Source: Rhodospirillaceae bacterium (GTDB lineage Bacteria > Pseudomonadota > Alphaproteobacteria > Rhodospirillales > Casp-alpha2). Taken from it: DNA of 44,916 nucleotides. The notes below the pieces were generated by a model that saw only the letters and a list, made by a program, of their open reading frames with translations, did not search any database and was not told the DNA's origin. Shown here piece by piece: positions 20,401-25,300 of this stretch. The stretch spans positions 1-44,916 of the forward strand of contig NZRL01000125.1 of assembly GCA_002696205.1 (NCBI GenBank). The letters are read 5' to 3'. Every line of letters begins with the position of its first letter. Position 1 is the stretch's first letter. Made by a program: the position numbers and the translations under genes.

Positions 20401-20778
20401 ACTTTGCAGACATGCCTGGCCGGTCGCGGGCGCGCCACCTTCGCCCGTTATGACGACGGCACCTTGCGTCACGAGGCGACGGGAACCTGCCTGAGCATTC
20501 CGCCGGGCAGGGGCGGCAGTGTCACGGCGGAATTGCGACCTTGCCTGGTCAACAGTCCGACCCAGGTCTTCGAGATTCTTTGGAATGCCCCTGGCAAGGC
20601 CCCCAAAGCCCCCGACGCGGGCCGTGAATTCCGCCTGCGTCTGCCGGCCACGGGGCAATGCCTGGGCGTGCGCGGTGGGACTTGGGCCGAAGGCGGTCGG
20701 GCGGCGCTGACCCGCTGCGCGAAGGCCAGGGGCGCGCCGACGCAGAATTGGCGGCTTGAAGGGGAGGGGACGCAATAG
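2407..20778 (+). CDS. Giant (about 6123 aa) exported repeat protein with DUF5648 and ricin-B-like lectin modules
   Basis: I start at ATG 2407, which has AAGGA seven bases upstream. A TTG at 2380 overlapping the secretin stop would add nine residues. A signal peptide with Arg/His-rich n-region ends near residue 45 (SMAQA). Pro/Ala-rich linkers fill residues about 46-195. Residues about 480-2300 hold at least six or seven divergent repeats of about 280-330 residues built around DLLGTDVPGIGNL-like and PGLDGSPLAGL-like motifs, with Gly-rich loops. I do not recognise this family; the alternating strands recall AsmA/TamB-like beta sheets only loosely. A further unrecognised beta-rich part runs to about 3200. 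From about 3280 to the end there are eight ricin-B-like trefoils with QxW motifs (QAW, QQW, QRW, QNW) and Cys pairs. Between them lie about ten three-bladed DUF5648 modules of the form VPLYRYWN...HxFTTDF...GYxYxGVxGYVY. No RTX repeats, autotransporter barrel or sortase motif was seen. The likely role is a surface or secreted glycan-binding protein handled by the adjacent secretin. Confidence 0.9.
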   Translation: MTGKAAHTRIPLRHLRHHRLRAVAVAAVVSAGLGSWAAVGPSMAQAPDPNPPAISPPKVSSPDLTAPDVSAPDPAPAATEGSRFQAKVAKAFEKSGLFKGLDLEKAGENGKARSLTLPKDRGSIEFFYLPDGSEEQDTEAAPEDTSEKPAAAPAPSEGAPTPAPVTTVETVEPGAAPVGAAAPGATVSEITDDTVKGSYHFIYKRDDLPLNLFAENSGKTGAIDLILKDVVMIYSSEERDTRLAKLKLDPGTGRFLRKFITTKRRAMDLPAGGLVFARLIVKDNPFLDKLDRALDFKEREVLVRGELSYRMFRRLAGLPVPTAKPDVTPDDLSLSFNLEGFRPPKIGRYVDASDVALRIAPDKDGRVDMTGSAAARFGFGARKVKARGVLDFDAVSGDGEPVFRMTAKAGERDLRNIKVDGAQVTVMDFLFSLDDDYTPKLRAEGFGEQAGQRIPIAGELDEEDGRNLFKLDGNSLEAIAGLDIPGLDEIKLPTLPKLTTGRAVAADTVVRGQPAKVIIGPITNNDAAYVGLSVDGGGLETLVPTGALGDLGQIETGRALYLYLPKGRAPPRLADLPPSFRPLFEEFFTEEDLAAAKPGLNLFQASDFAEKHPFNRLLSLFRRGETQPGSIRILGQVDPLVFDEPEDSVSETWGRGEAKSRLKRILASLRLRGRVEGLNGIGLGSLFRLADRAEFAFEGTKSGKVTAGLDFGGTLKMAGASAPRRFEFAATGSSGGAFSWRGDEVDAKGEDVRGGQRIMLSGVIKNRRLEAPRIQLAGRYRLGDLLPAEVPGLADLELQDVFLSRGVISAALGRAGARSGITIVDKPGVAFAVIDVSRGVRPAAYLPGLDRTPLADLELPETALLIAGEGTDATAVDGLPPAMAAALKKSLRNGGIDLAPGISFLSRLGFDGGDPLARLARRLGVPANETAFLSGKIPASVVKAIAGGARPKSVAGLSLTAQLPRLTLPGLDKLFKLSEVTRLNLAPDDAGVLGLTLTSGGTFTVPIVNREEQVALTARITGKGAERLATAVILAGDAKAPKLNLTAEAPLDFKDLKKAKDFVVTVDNGLTLSDLLGTDVPGIGNLRLAEAKLSLGHVRGTLALGETTFTVNLAALGGGGGGGNPLARLMTLEVADLPGLKVIPGLGATPLADVSLNDLVFAYVPALPGLGGGGSGGLSLDALPDPLKHLKDKLALPSGSGGGGLLPGLNLASALDPAKLGKLSDLLGKLGAGNGKPLKLRAVMPGEVLAFIRDKLPARKKGGKGDTKKKIKALARTAVAQIVKRTNLTIPIPAIKLPGVGDYLSSRKAEIAVKGAVGESGEAILTTSIAGTFDFALPGTPTSGSLDHEIAVTLDTARNLKTALAGTGKLDNVGGTLELSGSLEKTDGDKRADLALKLDGDGLTLANVMGLNVPGVSDVALTKASVRAGLLSAEITLKEAAFTATAFDFAKGRAPILALTAANLDAGQLLPALSGSVLDAAVLERSTFLFLPQGRKEGLAEAGWPEELQGRFDLAKVGDGFNADLAARPKPDGQLADFLGGLGIRLAEPLDIEGRFAANPFTAAPKDLLAAIDLKAALPKLSFDKIGAVVIDFPDRPVLALKGTDKGLATRIDTAIRFTLPALRRSYQGEGSFTTAPGEDGRRMLAFAGSALDTGGRRALIEASMALPGSPRDFRLKFSGEQTLSSLLGVDIPVIGDLALKEVERDPDFLVAKIALKGFETTVGAFKTDGRWAVTFSAEGLKPSEFIPGLDGSPLAGLTLPRAAFTYIPKRTGDGTALRLPFDMAGLPDKVRSAVGPLLSPFGGGGSSFRPGLNLKSFLNPGDLPALKKMFAFAGGGGGKPLKLSGVLPVEALKSLIPSGGGGSGGGLGAKAKDAVAKLVQQVDLETKLPAVNLPGVRDVVAFGDPVLRIQGVPGKGTVALVTRIAGDMTVSLPGVSPVEMTGSLRLVARGDGVGLDVAGDSDRLRLGGSVDLNKADPRLQLTVTSDITVADLVGTSVPGIGDLALTDARIGSEIISVTLQLRGSQTPLALFDFKSDKKPFAALVPENVDAADFIPGLRGTALDNAKLVRGALVYVPYGKDAYPTSEFYPDSVTNALALVSRGGALEPAQGLRAGFILEPKADSPFDKALTFVGVRQETIEVAGALPNVVLGKGGGRGLNGDLLKQAVAAVDLEARLPAINLPGIEKVVTLGAPYLRIKGAAVPGRDGKPTGEVKLRVGMAGDLTLKLPGHDLGFEGGIDIEKATGGKAFRLALRSTSTVNWDKAFGLPFVSLNKLGLTGAIERTAEGAAMLDASLTTTARLDKQEFQAVSTLTLKSNTAPELRFTIPGRIDVANLPVVGGLKGVNELSFANLWIGTGGLGGKVRIDKLGIGGEGAIFLHGGKPVALVKADPFKITDLVGNSGLASKFKQVLEGAAQITLPESVFAISTADLSTATIGDLPAGIRPMLSGLMPKSGGDKRRLPFGTGVSLIAALSEANLPPAIRQAATRDINIFKAVDGPLLLGGSLKGVFDGNLEARLEARLPDFKLPDGQPWRKLVSLDSVGAEGFLFIDVPKLQMGLGAAGNVTLDVPRVGEPSKSDKLKFAGDLYASFDAVSWAGSFKLAAKMRGDWHQPFGISKNHTFRNPAILIGFDSEGSVEFGVGASAIMTGLGPKQDRTVEADADFLININFSTSIPLPKKLAIVLKAKGELNQWVALETMEGTFKGVLGGPMANEVLKVLPDKASRDTAKALQKEILKRSVFDIIRLDELPLPTFSVTDPEIFFATPGSKIPGRDDTLDTMGVRVAGAAHMALFGKKKRLAGADLRLTLSDGLILKGDLGDITVPPVLKVQNAKVDIVANLKQLPHFKVSGTTEFIGAKDHVDIEFSKDRIHFELERDLGRVIKTRFLAQTDSGDVLGAREFLVEADTQTEVDKLISDEVFPRMGIPKVVFDAIKSQTPLFIHGLKFRGKLVEFLKGGDVTLEIDHSFFGTRMKEPAVATVKPVWASANPVEVLPVNAIGAAMGKSFFAYLVDHPVRLGKVNLGLVSLEHASLSAERGSTSSRFKITGKVNALGLPFSETTAYLDNKTGLTLDSTTEINIGLPLGPIGNLARSETTLHYELNPAGVSHKIKLDMSTAALGFKDSIHFKLDGDLTRTDVSFNSTHPCAKFDSKATMDAGDIRNLALKLGQGNAQPVDFIQAVKFKPQINLPSPQDALKCGARVAGLAAAAVDAAGEGLKHVANAANLVVGAVGDLAGQIIQGLKSLDCKLLRLGDCPRPSDCRGSERWNNDLKRCWIRDEFLLRHYSIGYKDKGWCADIRGAKDKWGQEIIPWSCHGKWNQAWRLLSDGRMQNRKGGCMAADGYREGRTVTLAPCNNWQALKMEFLETGQIIAHRQDGSGGACLAIHKDKVVLWGCDRVGEKWTDLWIPYDPFRKKVVNPALERQSARLEAAYKTPISNDPPVPFMRYWKRSTNEYYHTADPAQFGEGRDGWKYEGKVGMIFAKRAPGTVPLFRFWRRATRGQNHVYTTDPNPFRGGQRGFNFDGVAGYVYNREIPNTVPFYRYHESDNTNYYYTGDIHNLGTRPGRPWRYEGVAGYLPKEEPPLIPPVEPSNPVPLAFDNSIQVFPKPAEGTVPLYLYGKIENRRRKAPDILALDFNERGYGSPAIYYAGVAGYVFKDKRSGTVPVTQRQHGKTDGLGYAPGPDFGPGKDARIVNAQPVPLLRYFNPKANDHLYTADPDQLGDGRDGYVRDGVAGAIFPGRVKGSVPLYRYWNGAKQDHIFTTDFQDLWYGKDGYDYVAVEGYVYPMQEKGTKALHRYRNGSTNDNLLTTDFDEFGGKRGARGFAYVKVEGWVPRMTAPGAREKAVKAAPEMMLRYRNGGTGDHVIAAGFGTMGEGANGYALDAPLGMIFTKKAKDTVPLYSYWHAGNKDTYYTADFDGLAWGKDGWSYQGIAGWIYDKERPGTVALRVYHSSAQREHMLARDGGGKSGYTAQGIVGWVPEFKAPGTDTPVAKSTPQILARYVNAKTRDARLTAGDGEFGQGAGGYLPDRYLGYIWPRRDQGLVPLYRYFNAQTKDTYVATDFSERWYGTEGYVYEGILGYVLGKETAGAVALHRYVNDASRDTRVTTYFTELDGKSGRDGYRYQGIIGWVNPFVPPGLDQPEKPSDPVPFVRYRDAKTGAWLLTAGPAFGAAKGDLKIDRAQGRVFTTRAPGTVPLYEYAKGKGHVRRYATDFGEFLFGKEGFGYLGIAGFVYPKARAGAEPFVRFATRDNGGHVLAVDKAEFTGKGGYAGAAEIGFVPAYSEEPSPEFRNLYIATNDNFSCLSAKPEAGGNLESMLCAENGDMRFTLWSDGTLRHDPKDLCLGTALKGGKPDEVGVYTCDYSPGQQWDIRWTGKRPARPDPTAAARLVHKQSGRCLGLADASGRDEVEAQLIICSVGNDPAKAGPQVWAMDKAVPKYVLPGTDAPVQAAPPQMLVRYVNPKAKGADHRIVKGFDEIGRGKDGFIPDVLMGRIHPTRAQQGMTPLYRYVSAAAGDTMYTADFLEMRFATGGYRYDGVLGYVQADRGPGLVALHRYYNKSKADHLVTTNLDELDGASGKNGYRYEGIAAYTPDTGAEVRDGWGRVYLANLGGMVCLNRNGDRSLGSRRCEDEGSQALAFWSDGTLRDPGGTVCLTTDRAGKTAPEMKPCDNNLTQRWVAEWQGGKAPAVPGGKAGMHLAHWLSGACVTLADGSGRDDIAAVMAPCEKFAKDDRRATWWPHVEPPEFVAPGTSSPVVRRDPVPLVRYVNPKAKSGDRRLTAGAEALGLGKDGYAMETAQGYVWTGRAPDTAPLYQYVNTATGDHFWTPDFRELGWGAEGYDYTGVAGYLYAEQRPGTVALHRYVNSAKGDHVLTADADEFGGKAGRGGYAYQGIAAWAPRYPEDPIDGYKGLYLATNKNLSCLDGQAKLGAPVTSSFCHDHKGPKFSFWQDGTLRFEDAGKDGTKLCLDAGKGGVVLARCAYTRSQQFTPRWQGAFPAAVDPARPLQIVQADTGKCLALKNASGQDGVVAVLEACKAPGDTVQTWSAGTERPVFTAPGMEIAEQISTPLPFIRYANPKAKGGDHLMQAGPKPFGLGKNGYEMQTAQGFIFKTRAPGTQPLYRYRDSKTGDTIYTGDFHEFRYAKGTTAYDGWVGYAYGKERKDAVALHRYHNKAKGDHLLTAHPARFGGKAGKDGYVPDGVVAWVPPYDETPNLAHQGQYAATHGNLTCLDAEGKDGGPLLSSYCGKAEGRHLVSLWNDGTLRQDASGLCLSLRTPNKGGAKGAEVTLDRCDYTRAQQWSLGKPGRDKALKISHTDSAKCLGIADASGQDGVETRAYPCGSAAPDLQSFTLTTERPEFVPPGMELAEAQSTPLPFIRYVNRKAKGGDHLMQAGPEPFGLGKDGYEMQTAQGFIFTTRAPGTQPLYRYKDSKTGDTIYTGDFHEFRYTKGSVSYDGWVGYAYGKDRKGAVPLHRYANKARGDHLLTAYPDRFGGKSGKDGYAPDGIVAWVPPYDETPDKEHQAVFAATHGNLTCLDAEGTDGGPLLSSYCGKADGKHLVTFWKDGTLRQDASGLCLSLRTPSKGGKAGAVVTVDRCDYTRSQQWILGKPDRDKALKISHTDSAKCLGIADGSGQDGVETRAYGCTKGDPDLQSFTLTTGRPEFIPPGMDAPIAKSAPVPLVRYARSGGRPSHLFKLGPEDWETGREGYTIEVPQGTILPKRAAKTVPLYRYRHGGRDQVLHVSDFLDYRFAKDGYVFDGVLGYVLAEQAKGAVALRRYRHGQSGDDLLTIDRGEYGGDRGRGGYVFLGVQGWVEPYRAVPVTPVSAVAAVTKDWFCLAGPEAAENNRAVIMPCAPDRAATFTYFDDDSLREDAGGRCLTFENDRMPATWADCVYRDPRQRLALAWTGKGKPPEAADGTRPLGLRHVETKRCAALQQGKFAAGTPVILQNCAGKDGRDDQNWHVMAALPRAKALAGWTGLSLAGGGGLCVNPPTGRGGAQVTLQTCLAGRGRATFARYDDGTLRHEATGTCLSIPPGRGGSVTAELRPCLVNSPTQVFEILWNAPGKAPKAPDAGREFRLRLPATGQCLGVRGGTWAEGGRAALTRCAKARGAPTQNWRLEGEGTQ
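3843..9480 (+). repeat. N-terminal array of ~280-330-residue protein repeats
   Basis: Anchors of the form (D/S)LLG(T/V)D(V/I)PG(I/V)xDLxL recur near bases 3843, 4760, 5630, 6626, 7462 and 8383, with a diverged copy near 9200. The spacing is about 820-1000 bases. Within each unit the anchor is followed by a strand-rich segment, a second motif PGLxxTPLADLxL, then often a Gly-rich loop and a KLPAxxLPGV-like segment. The copies are divergent at DNA level, so the array is old compared with the C-terminal duplication. This is visible only in translation. Confidence 0.7.
15727..20778 (+). repeat. C-terminal DUF5648 + ricin-B-like super-repeats (about 304-307 residues each)
   Basis: The linker motif (A/P)PG(T/M)(D/E/S) recurs near bases 15733, 16651, 17572, 18484 and 19396, giving periods of about 912-921 bases. 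Each unit is one three-bladed DUF5648 module followed by one ricin-B-like trefoil with QxW and paired Cys. The last unit has a second trefoil appended (about 20325-20775). Before this array, bases about 12720-15265 carry five or six DUF5648 modules without lectins between them, preceded by a first lectin-like domain at about 12250-12640. The array grew by duplication of the two-domain unit. Confidence 0.8.
17578..19401 (+). repeat. Recent 912-bp in-frame tandem duplication inside the giant gene
   Basis: Bases 17578-18489 and 18490-19401 are two direct copies that stay in register at exactly 912 bases wherever I compared them. Examples are the ATGCAGGCCGGGCC segment near 17659 and 18571, the GACAGTAAGACCGGGGACAC segment at 17776 and 18688, and the GCCATACGGACTCGGCC segment at 18341 and 19253. 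No indels were seen between the anchors. Differences are mostly at third codon positions. The unit is 304 codons and encodes one DUF5648 module plus one lectin trefoil, so copy-number change would keep the frame. Confidence 0.9.
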
Positions 20779-20810
20779 GCCGGCAAACACTTGGCCGGTG
20801 GGTGGGTGGG

Positions 20811-20824
20811 GTTTGGGCCCAAAC
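20811..20824. promoter_or_regulatory. 14-bp perfect palindrome downstream of the giant gene
   Basis: GTTTGGGCCCAAAC is perfectly self-complementary and lies 33 bases after the stop of the giant gene and about 210 bases before the P450 gene. It has no loop and no following T-run, so it is not a classical terminator. It could be a dimeric regulator site or part of a rho-independent structure. The function is unknown. Confidence 0.35.
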
Positions 20825-20975
20825 AAGACGAAACACAAACTGCGATCCGACGGCTAAATTTAATCTATTCACCAGCGGATTAGCCTGGTCGGCGTGACAT
20901 TCGTCATAGATCGGAGAGGGCGGTTTGCGCTATCGATTGGTGCGGAGTTGCATCGTATCGAAGCAGCCGCGCGGA

Positions 20976-20992
20976 TATTCGATCAACGAATA
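20976..20992. promoter_or_regulatory. Inverted repeat upstream of the P450 operon (possible operator)
   Basis: TATTCG-ATCAA-CGAATA has perfect 6-base arms around a 5-base spacer, 42 bases before the P450 start. It lies in the 255-base intergenic region (20779-21033), where the operon promoter must be if P450 is the first gene. No regulator gene is adjacent, and I could not assign clear -35 and -10 boxes. Confidence 0.35.
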
Positions 20993-21033
20993 CCGTTGAT
21001 GCGGCGCCGAAGAGACGAGGGGGCTGAGGAAAA

Positions 21034-22380
21034 GTGCTACGGGAAATCCCCCGTCAGAGGGGACATTGGCTGTTGGGCAACGCGAAAGACGTGTTGCCGA
21101 ACGCGCACCAGTTCGTTGCCGGGACGGCCGCCGCCCATGGTGGATTGGCGCGGTTTCGCGCCCTTCATCGGACGCTGTACGCCACGGTGCGCCCGGAAGA
21201 CGTCCGGCACATCCTGTTCGACAACGTCGAAAACTACGTAAAGAGCTATCACTACCGGTCCACCAGCGTGATCAGCGGCTGGGGACTTCTGTTCATCGAT
21301 GGAAATCTGTGGCGTCGGCGCCGCCGGATGATTCAGCCCGGGTTCAGGCGGGCTTCCTTGCGGCCCATTGCGGAGATCGCGGCGCGGGAAAGCGCCGCCG
21401 TCATCGACGACTGGCCGACCCGTCAAGGAAACGACGGTGCGATCGAGGTGGTCGCCGATCTGCGCACCATTGCGTTGCGGACGATCACGCGGGCGTTGCT
21501 CGGGATCGGGCTGGACGGTGAAAAGGCCGACCGCTTCGGGGAGGCCGTTTCCGGGGCCTTGAAGGTGCTCGGCCGGCGCAACAACGGTGTTGCCTGGCCA
21601 TTTTGGATGCCGACGGCGGACAACCGGGCGCTCCATGACACGAGGGCCGCGCTTGACGACTTCCTGATGGACCAAATTCGCGCGCGGCGGGCGGCCTTGG
21701 CGGCAAACGAGGAAACCCCCGGCGGTATCTTGGAAAGCTATATCGGGGATCCCGAACTTTCCGACCAGAACGTATTGGACGAGACCAAGACTCTGTTCAC
21801 CGCAGGCTTCGAGACGGCGGCAACCGCGCTGGCCTGGTCGCTGGGGCTGCTGGCGGATCACCCGGAAGTCGCCGAAGCCTGCGAAGCCGAAGTCGACCGC
21901 GTGTTGAACGGCCGTCTCGCGACCTTCGACGACCTGATTAATCTGCCGACGATCACGGCCGTGGCCGAGGAGACCCTGCGCCTGTTCCCGCCGATCACGC
22001 AGGTCGGGCGCGAAAGCCTGGCCGAGGACGATCTGGGCGGGTATCGCCTGCCCAAGGGCTCGACGATCTTGATATCCATGTACGGGATTCAGCGCTCGCC
22101 GGAGTTGTGGGACGCGCCCGAGGCTTTTCGCCCCGAGCGTTTCGCGCCCGAGCGCCGGGATGCGATCCCCGAAGTCGCCTATTTCCCCTTCGGCGCCGGG
22201 CGCCGGACCTGCATCGGGAATAATTTTGCCCTACAGGAGCAGACGGCTATCCTGGCAACGATCCTTCAACGATATCGCCTGGCAATGCCGCCTGGGACGG
22301 AGATGCGCGAATCTCTGCGCGTAACCTTGCAACCCGGCTCGGCACTGCCGATCCGGGTAACCCTGCGGAAGGCCGCATGA
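21034..22380 (+). CDS. Cytochrome P450
   Basis: This is a 448-residue soluble bacterial P450 with no N-terminal anchor. The heme-binding signature FPFGAGRRTCIG places the Cys ligand at 393. The ExxR motif is E313-R316 in EETLRLFPP. The I-helix AGFET gives the acid-alcohol pair E260-T261. Start is GTG at 21034 after GAGGA, with no good ATG nearby; the N-terminal text IPRQRGHWLLGNAKD fits the usual P450 beginning. Its stop overlaps the start of the FAAL-ACP-synthase gene (ATGA, 22377-22380), so it belongs to that pathway. It most likely hydroxylates or desaturates the fatty acyl chain or the amino-ketone product. The redox partners are not in the window, and the substrate cannot be read from sequence. 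Confidence 0.93.
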   Translation: MLREIPRQRGHWLLGNAKDVLPNAHQFVAGTAAAHGGLARFRALHRTLYATVRPEDVRHILFDNVENYVKSYHYRSTSVISGWGLLFIDGNLWRRRRRMIQPGFRRASLRPIAEIAARESAAVIDDWPTRQGNDGAIEVVADLRTIALRTITRALLGIGLDGEKADRFGEAVSGALKVLGRRNNGVAWPFWMPTADNRALHDTRAALDDFLMDQIRARRAALAANEETPGGILESYIGDPELSDQNVLDETKTLFTAGFETAATALAWSLGLLADHPEVAEACEAEVDRVLNGRLATFDDLINLPTITAVAEETLRLFPPITQVGRESLAEDDLGGYRLPKGSTILISMYGIQRSPELWDAPEAFRPERFAPERRDAIPEVAYFPFGAGRRTCIGNNFALQEQTAILATILQRYRLAMPPGTEMRESLRVTLQPGSALPIRVTLRKAA

Positions 22381-25300
22381 ATAACTTTTCATCCCCGACA
22401 CCGGTCGAATTTCTGCCTGACATCCTGCACTGGCGGGCGAAAACCACGCCTGACAAAACAGCGTTCGTTTTCCTGAACGGGGACTTGGACGAAACGGCGC
22501 GGCTGAGTTACGCGGCCTTCGACCGGCAGGTCGAGACCGTTGCCGCGGCTCTGCGGAACCGTGTCGCGCCGGGCGACCGGGCACTTTTGCTATATCCCAC
22601 GGGGCCCGAATTCGTGGTCGCGTTTTTTGCCTGCCTGAAAACCGGCGTCATCGCCGTGCCCTGTCCGCCGCTTCGGCGCAACCGGGACCTGGATCGTATT
22701 GCCGCGATTGCCGCCGACTCCCGGCCGTCGCTGGTTTTGACGACGCAACAAGGCAATGCGGCACGGTCCCAGGACGCTGCCCAGTCGCAGACCTGGGGAG
22801 CGGAAGTTCCCTGGCTGGAAACCGATGGCCTGTCCGCTGGCCCCGGATCGGATACGCCCATGTGCGCGGTCGATCAGGACACCGCCGCCTTTCTGCAATA
22901 CACCTCCGGTTCGACCGGGCATCCCAAGGGCGTGACCATCAGCCACCGCAATCTCATGCACAACGAAGCCCTGATCGGCGAGGCCTTCGCGATCACGTCG
23001 GCGGATGTGTCCTTGGGATGGTTGCCGCATTTTCACGATATGGGGTTGATCGGAACGCTGCTGCATCCCGTGGTCGCCGGAATCCCGGCCTACGTCATGG
23101 CGCCCGCCGATGTCCTGCGCCGCCCGATGGTCTGGCTCGAAGCGATCTCCCGCTTCGGCGCCACGGTCAGCGGCGGGCCGAACTTCATTTACGACTACTG
23201 TGCGCGGAAGGCGCCCGCCGATCTCGGCGGCATCGATCTGTCGCAATGGCGGCTTGCCTTCAACGGGGCGGAGCCGGTCCGTCCGGCAAGCCTGGATCAT
23301 TTCGCCGAGACCTTCGCGCCCGCAGGGTTTTCCGCGCGAAGCTTCTACCCATGTTATGGCCTGGCCGAGGCGACTCTGATCGTCACCGGGCCCACAGCCG
23401 GTGACGGGGCCGGGCGCGGCAATTTTTCCCGCGCTAAGCTCGAGACGGGGAAGGCCGTTGCGACGGAAGGCCTCGGCGGCGAGGCCCAGGTGGGTCTGGT
23501 GTCCTGCGGCCGTCCGGTCGGCGGGCAGACCGTCACGATCGTCGACCCGGACAGCGGGAATTGCCGCGCCGACGGCGATGTCGGGGAAATCTGGGTCTCC
23601 GGGCCGAGCGTCGCGCGCGGCTATTGGAATCAGGACGACGAAAGTGCGGAGACCTTCACCGCATCGACTGCAGATGGCCTGGCCGGACCGGCACTGCGCA
23701 CCGGCGATCTCGGTTTTGTTCACGACGGCGAATTGTTCGTCACCGGGCGTCTGAAGGATCTGATCATCCTGCGCGGGCGGAACATCTATCCGCAAGATAT
23801 CGAAACGGCGATGTCGATCGCCCATGACGCATGTCAGCTGGATGGCGCGGCCGCCATTGCCGTCGACGACGGGGTGGAGGAACGCCTTGTCGTGCTGCAG
23901 GAAATTCGCCGTGACCGGATGCGCGGCCTTGATGCGCCGTCGGTGATGAATGCGATCCGCCGGGTTTTGTCGGAACAGTTCGAAGTCCAGCCGGCGGCGA
24001 TCCAATTGCTGCCGCCCCATGCGCTTCCGCGAACCTCCAGCGGCAAGCTGCGCCGTGGGAAATGCAGCGCCCTTTATGCGGCGGGCGAATTAAAGTCCCT
24101 GGCCCGTGAGGAACTGGCGCCGGAAACGTCCGATGCGACCGCGAGCATCGCCGACCCGGCGATTGTCGCCGACCTGTCGGTGATCCTCGGCGATGTGCTG
24201 CGGCGCCCCGTGGAGTCCATCGGGGCCGATTTGAGCCTCAGCGAGTTCGGTATCGACTCGCTCGGCGTTTTGGAACTGTCCCATGAAATCGAAAGCCGGT
24301 TTGGCGTGACCATTCCGCCGTCGGAAGAGTTCCTCGAGAAGTCTCTCGAGGAACTGGCCGGTATCCTGGGTAATCAGGACAGCCTGAACACCGGCGCGGA
24401 TGACGCGCAGGACCCGGCGCCCAGTGCGACCGTCGATCTGTTCGACAAATGTCACGGCGACGGCGGGTATTTCGGCTACTACCGCAAGGCCGGAGACAAA
24501 TACTACTCGCAGCCGGTTCTGGAGGGCGAGCCGGGACCGGACATGACGTTCGGCGGCGTGCCGCAGATCGTCTGGTCGATCAACAATTACCTGGGCCTTT
24601 GCGGCGATCCGCGCCTGACCGAGACGGCGCAGGCAGCAGTCGACACTTACGGTTCCTGGGCGCCCATGGGCTCACGCATGCTGACCGGCAATACGGACCG
24701 CCATCAGGAACTGGAAGACCGCCTTGCCCGCATGCTGGGTAAGGAAGCGTCGGTCGTCTTCAACTACGGCTACATGGGGGTCATGGGAACCATGGCGTCC
24801 TTGGTCGGTGACGCGGATCAGATCGTCATCGACAGCTTGTGCCACGCCTGCATCGTCGACGGCGCCCATCTGGCGTCGAAGGACCGGCCGTTCCGCGTGT
24901 TCCGTCACAACGACCTGGACAGCCTGGAAGACCAATTGCGCCAGGCCAACCGCAACCGCCGGGGCGGCGTCATGGTTGTCACCGAAGGCGTTTATGGAAT
25001 GAGCGGCGACATCGCCCCGTTGCCCGAGATCATCGCCTTGAAGGACCGCTACGGCGCGCGCCTGTTCGTCGACGATGCCCACGGGTTCGGCATCATGGGC
25101 AAGACCGGCGCCGGATTGGGCGAGCACCAGGGGTGTATGGACGGCATCGATCTGTATTTCGGCACCTTCGCCAAGAGCTTCGTCGGCATCGGCGGGTTCA
25201 CGGCAGGCGACGCCGCCGTGACGGATTACATTCGCTACAATTCTCGGCCCAATGTCTTCGCCAAAAGCCTGCCGCTGATCTACGTGGAGACAGCGCATCG

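Noticed and set aside
2407-20778. Giant protein as an RTX/type I secretion substrate or autotransporter
   Set aside because: No GGxGxDxxx nonapeptide arrays, no C-terminal beta-barrel and no adjacent ABC/HlyD/TolC genes; it has a normal N-terminal signal peptide instead.
18850-20838. Minus-strand open frame of about 662 codons over the end of the giant gene
   Set aside because: Antisense shadow of the repeated lectin modules; its repeat structure only mirrors the real gene.
20894-21241. Forward open frame of 115 codons overlapping the P450 start
   Set aside because: It overlaps the real P450 N-terminus in another frame and shows no family features.
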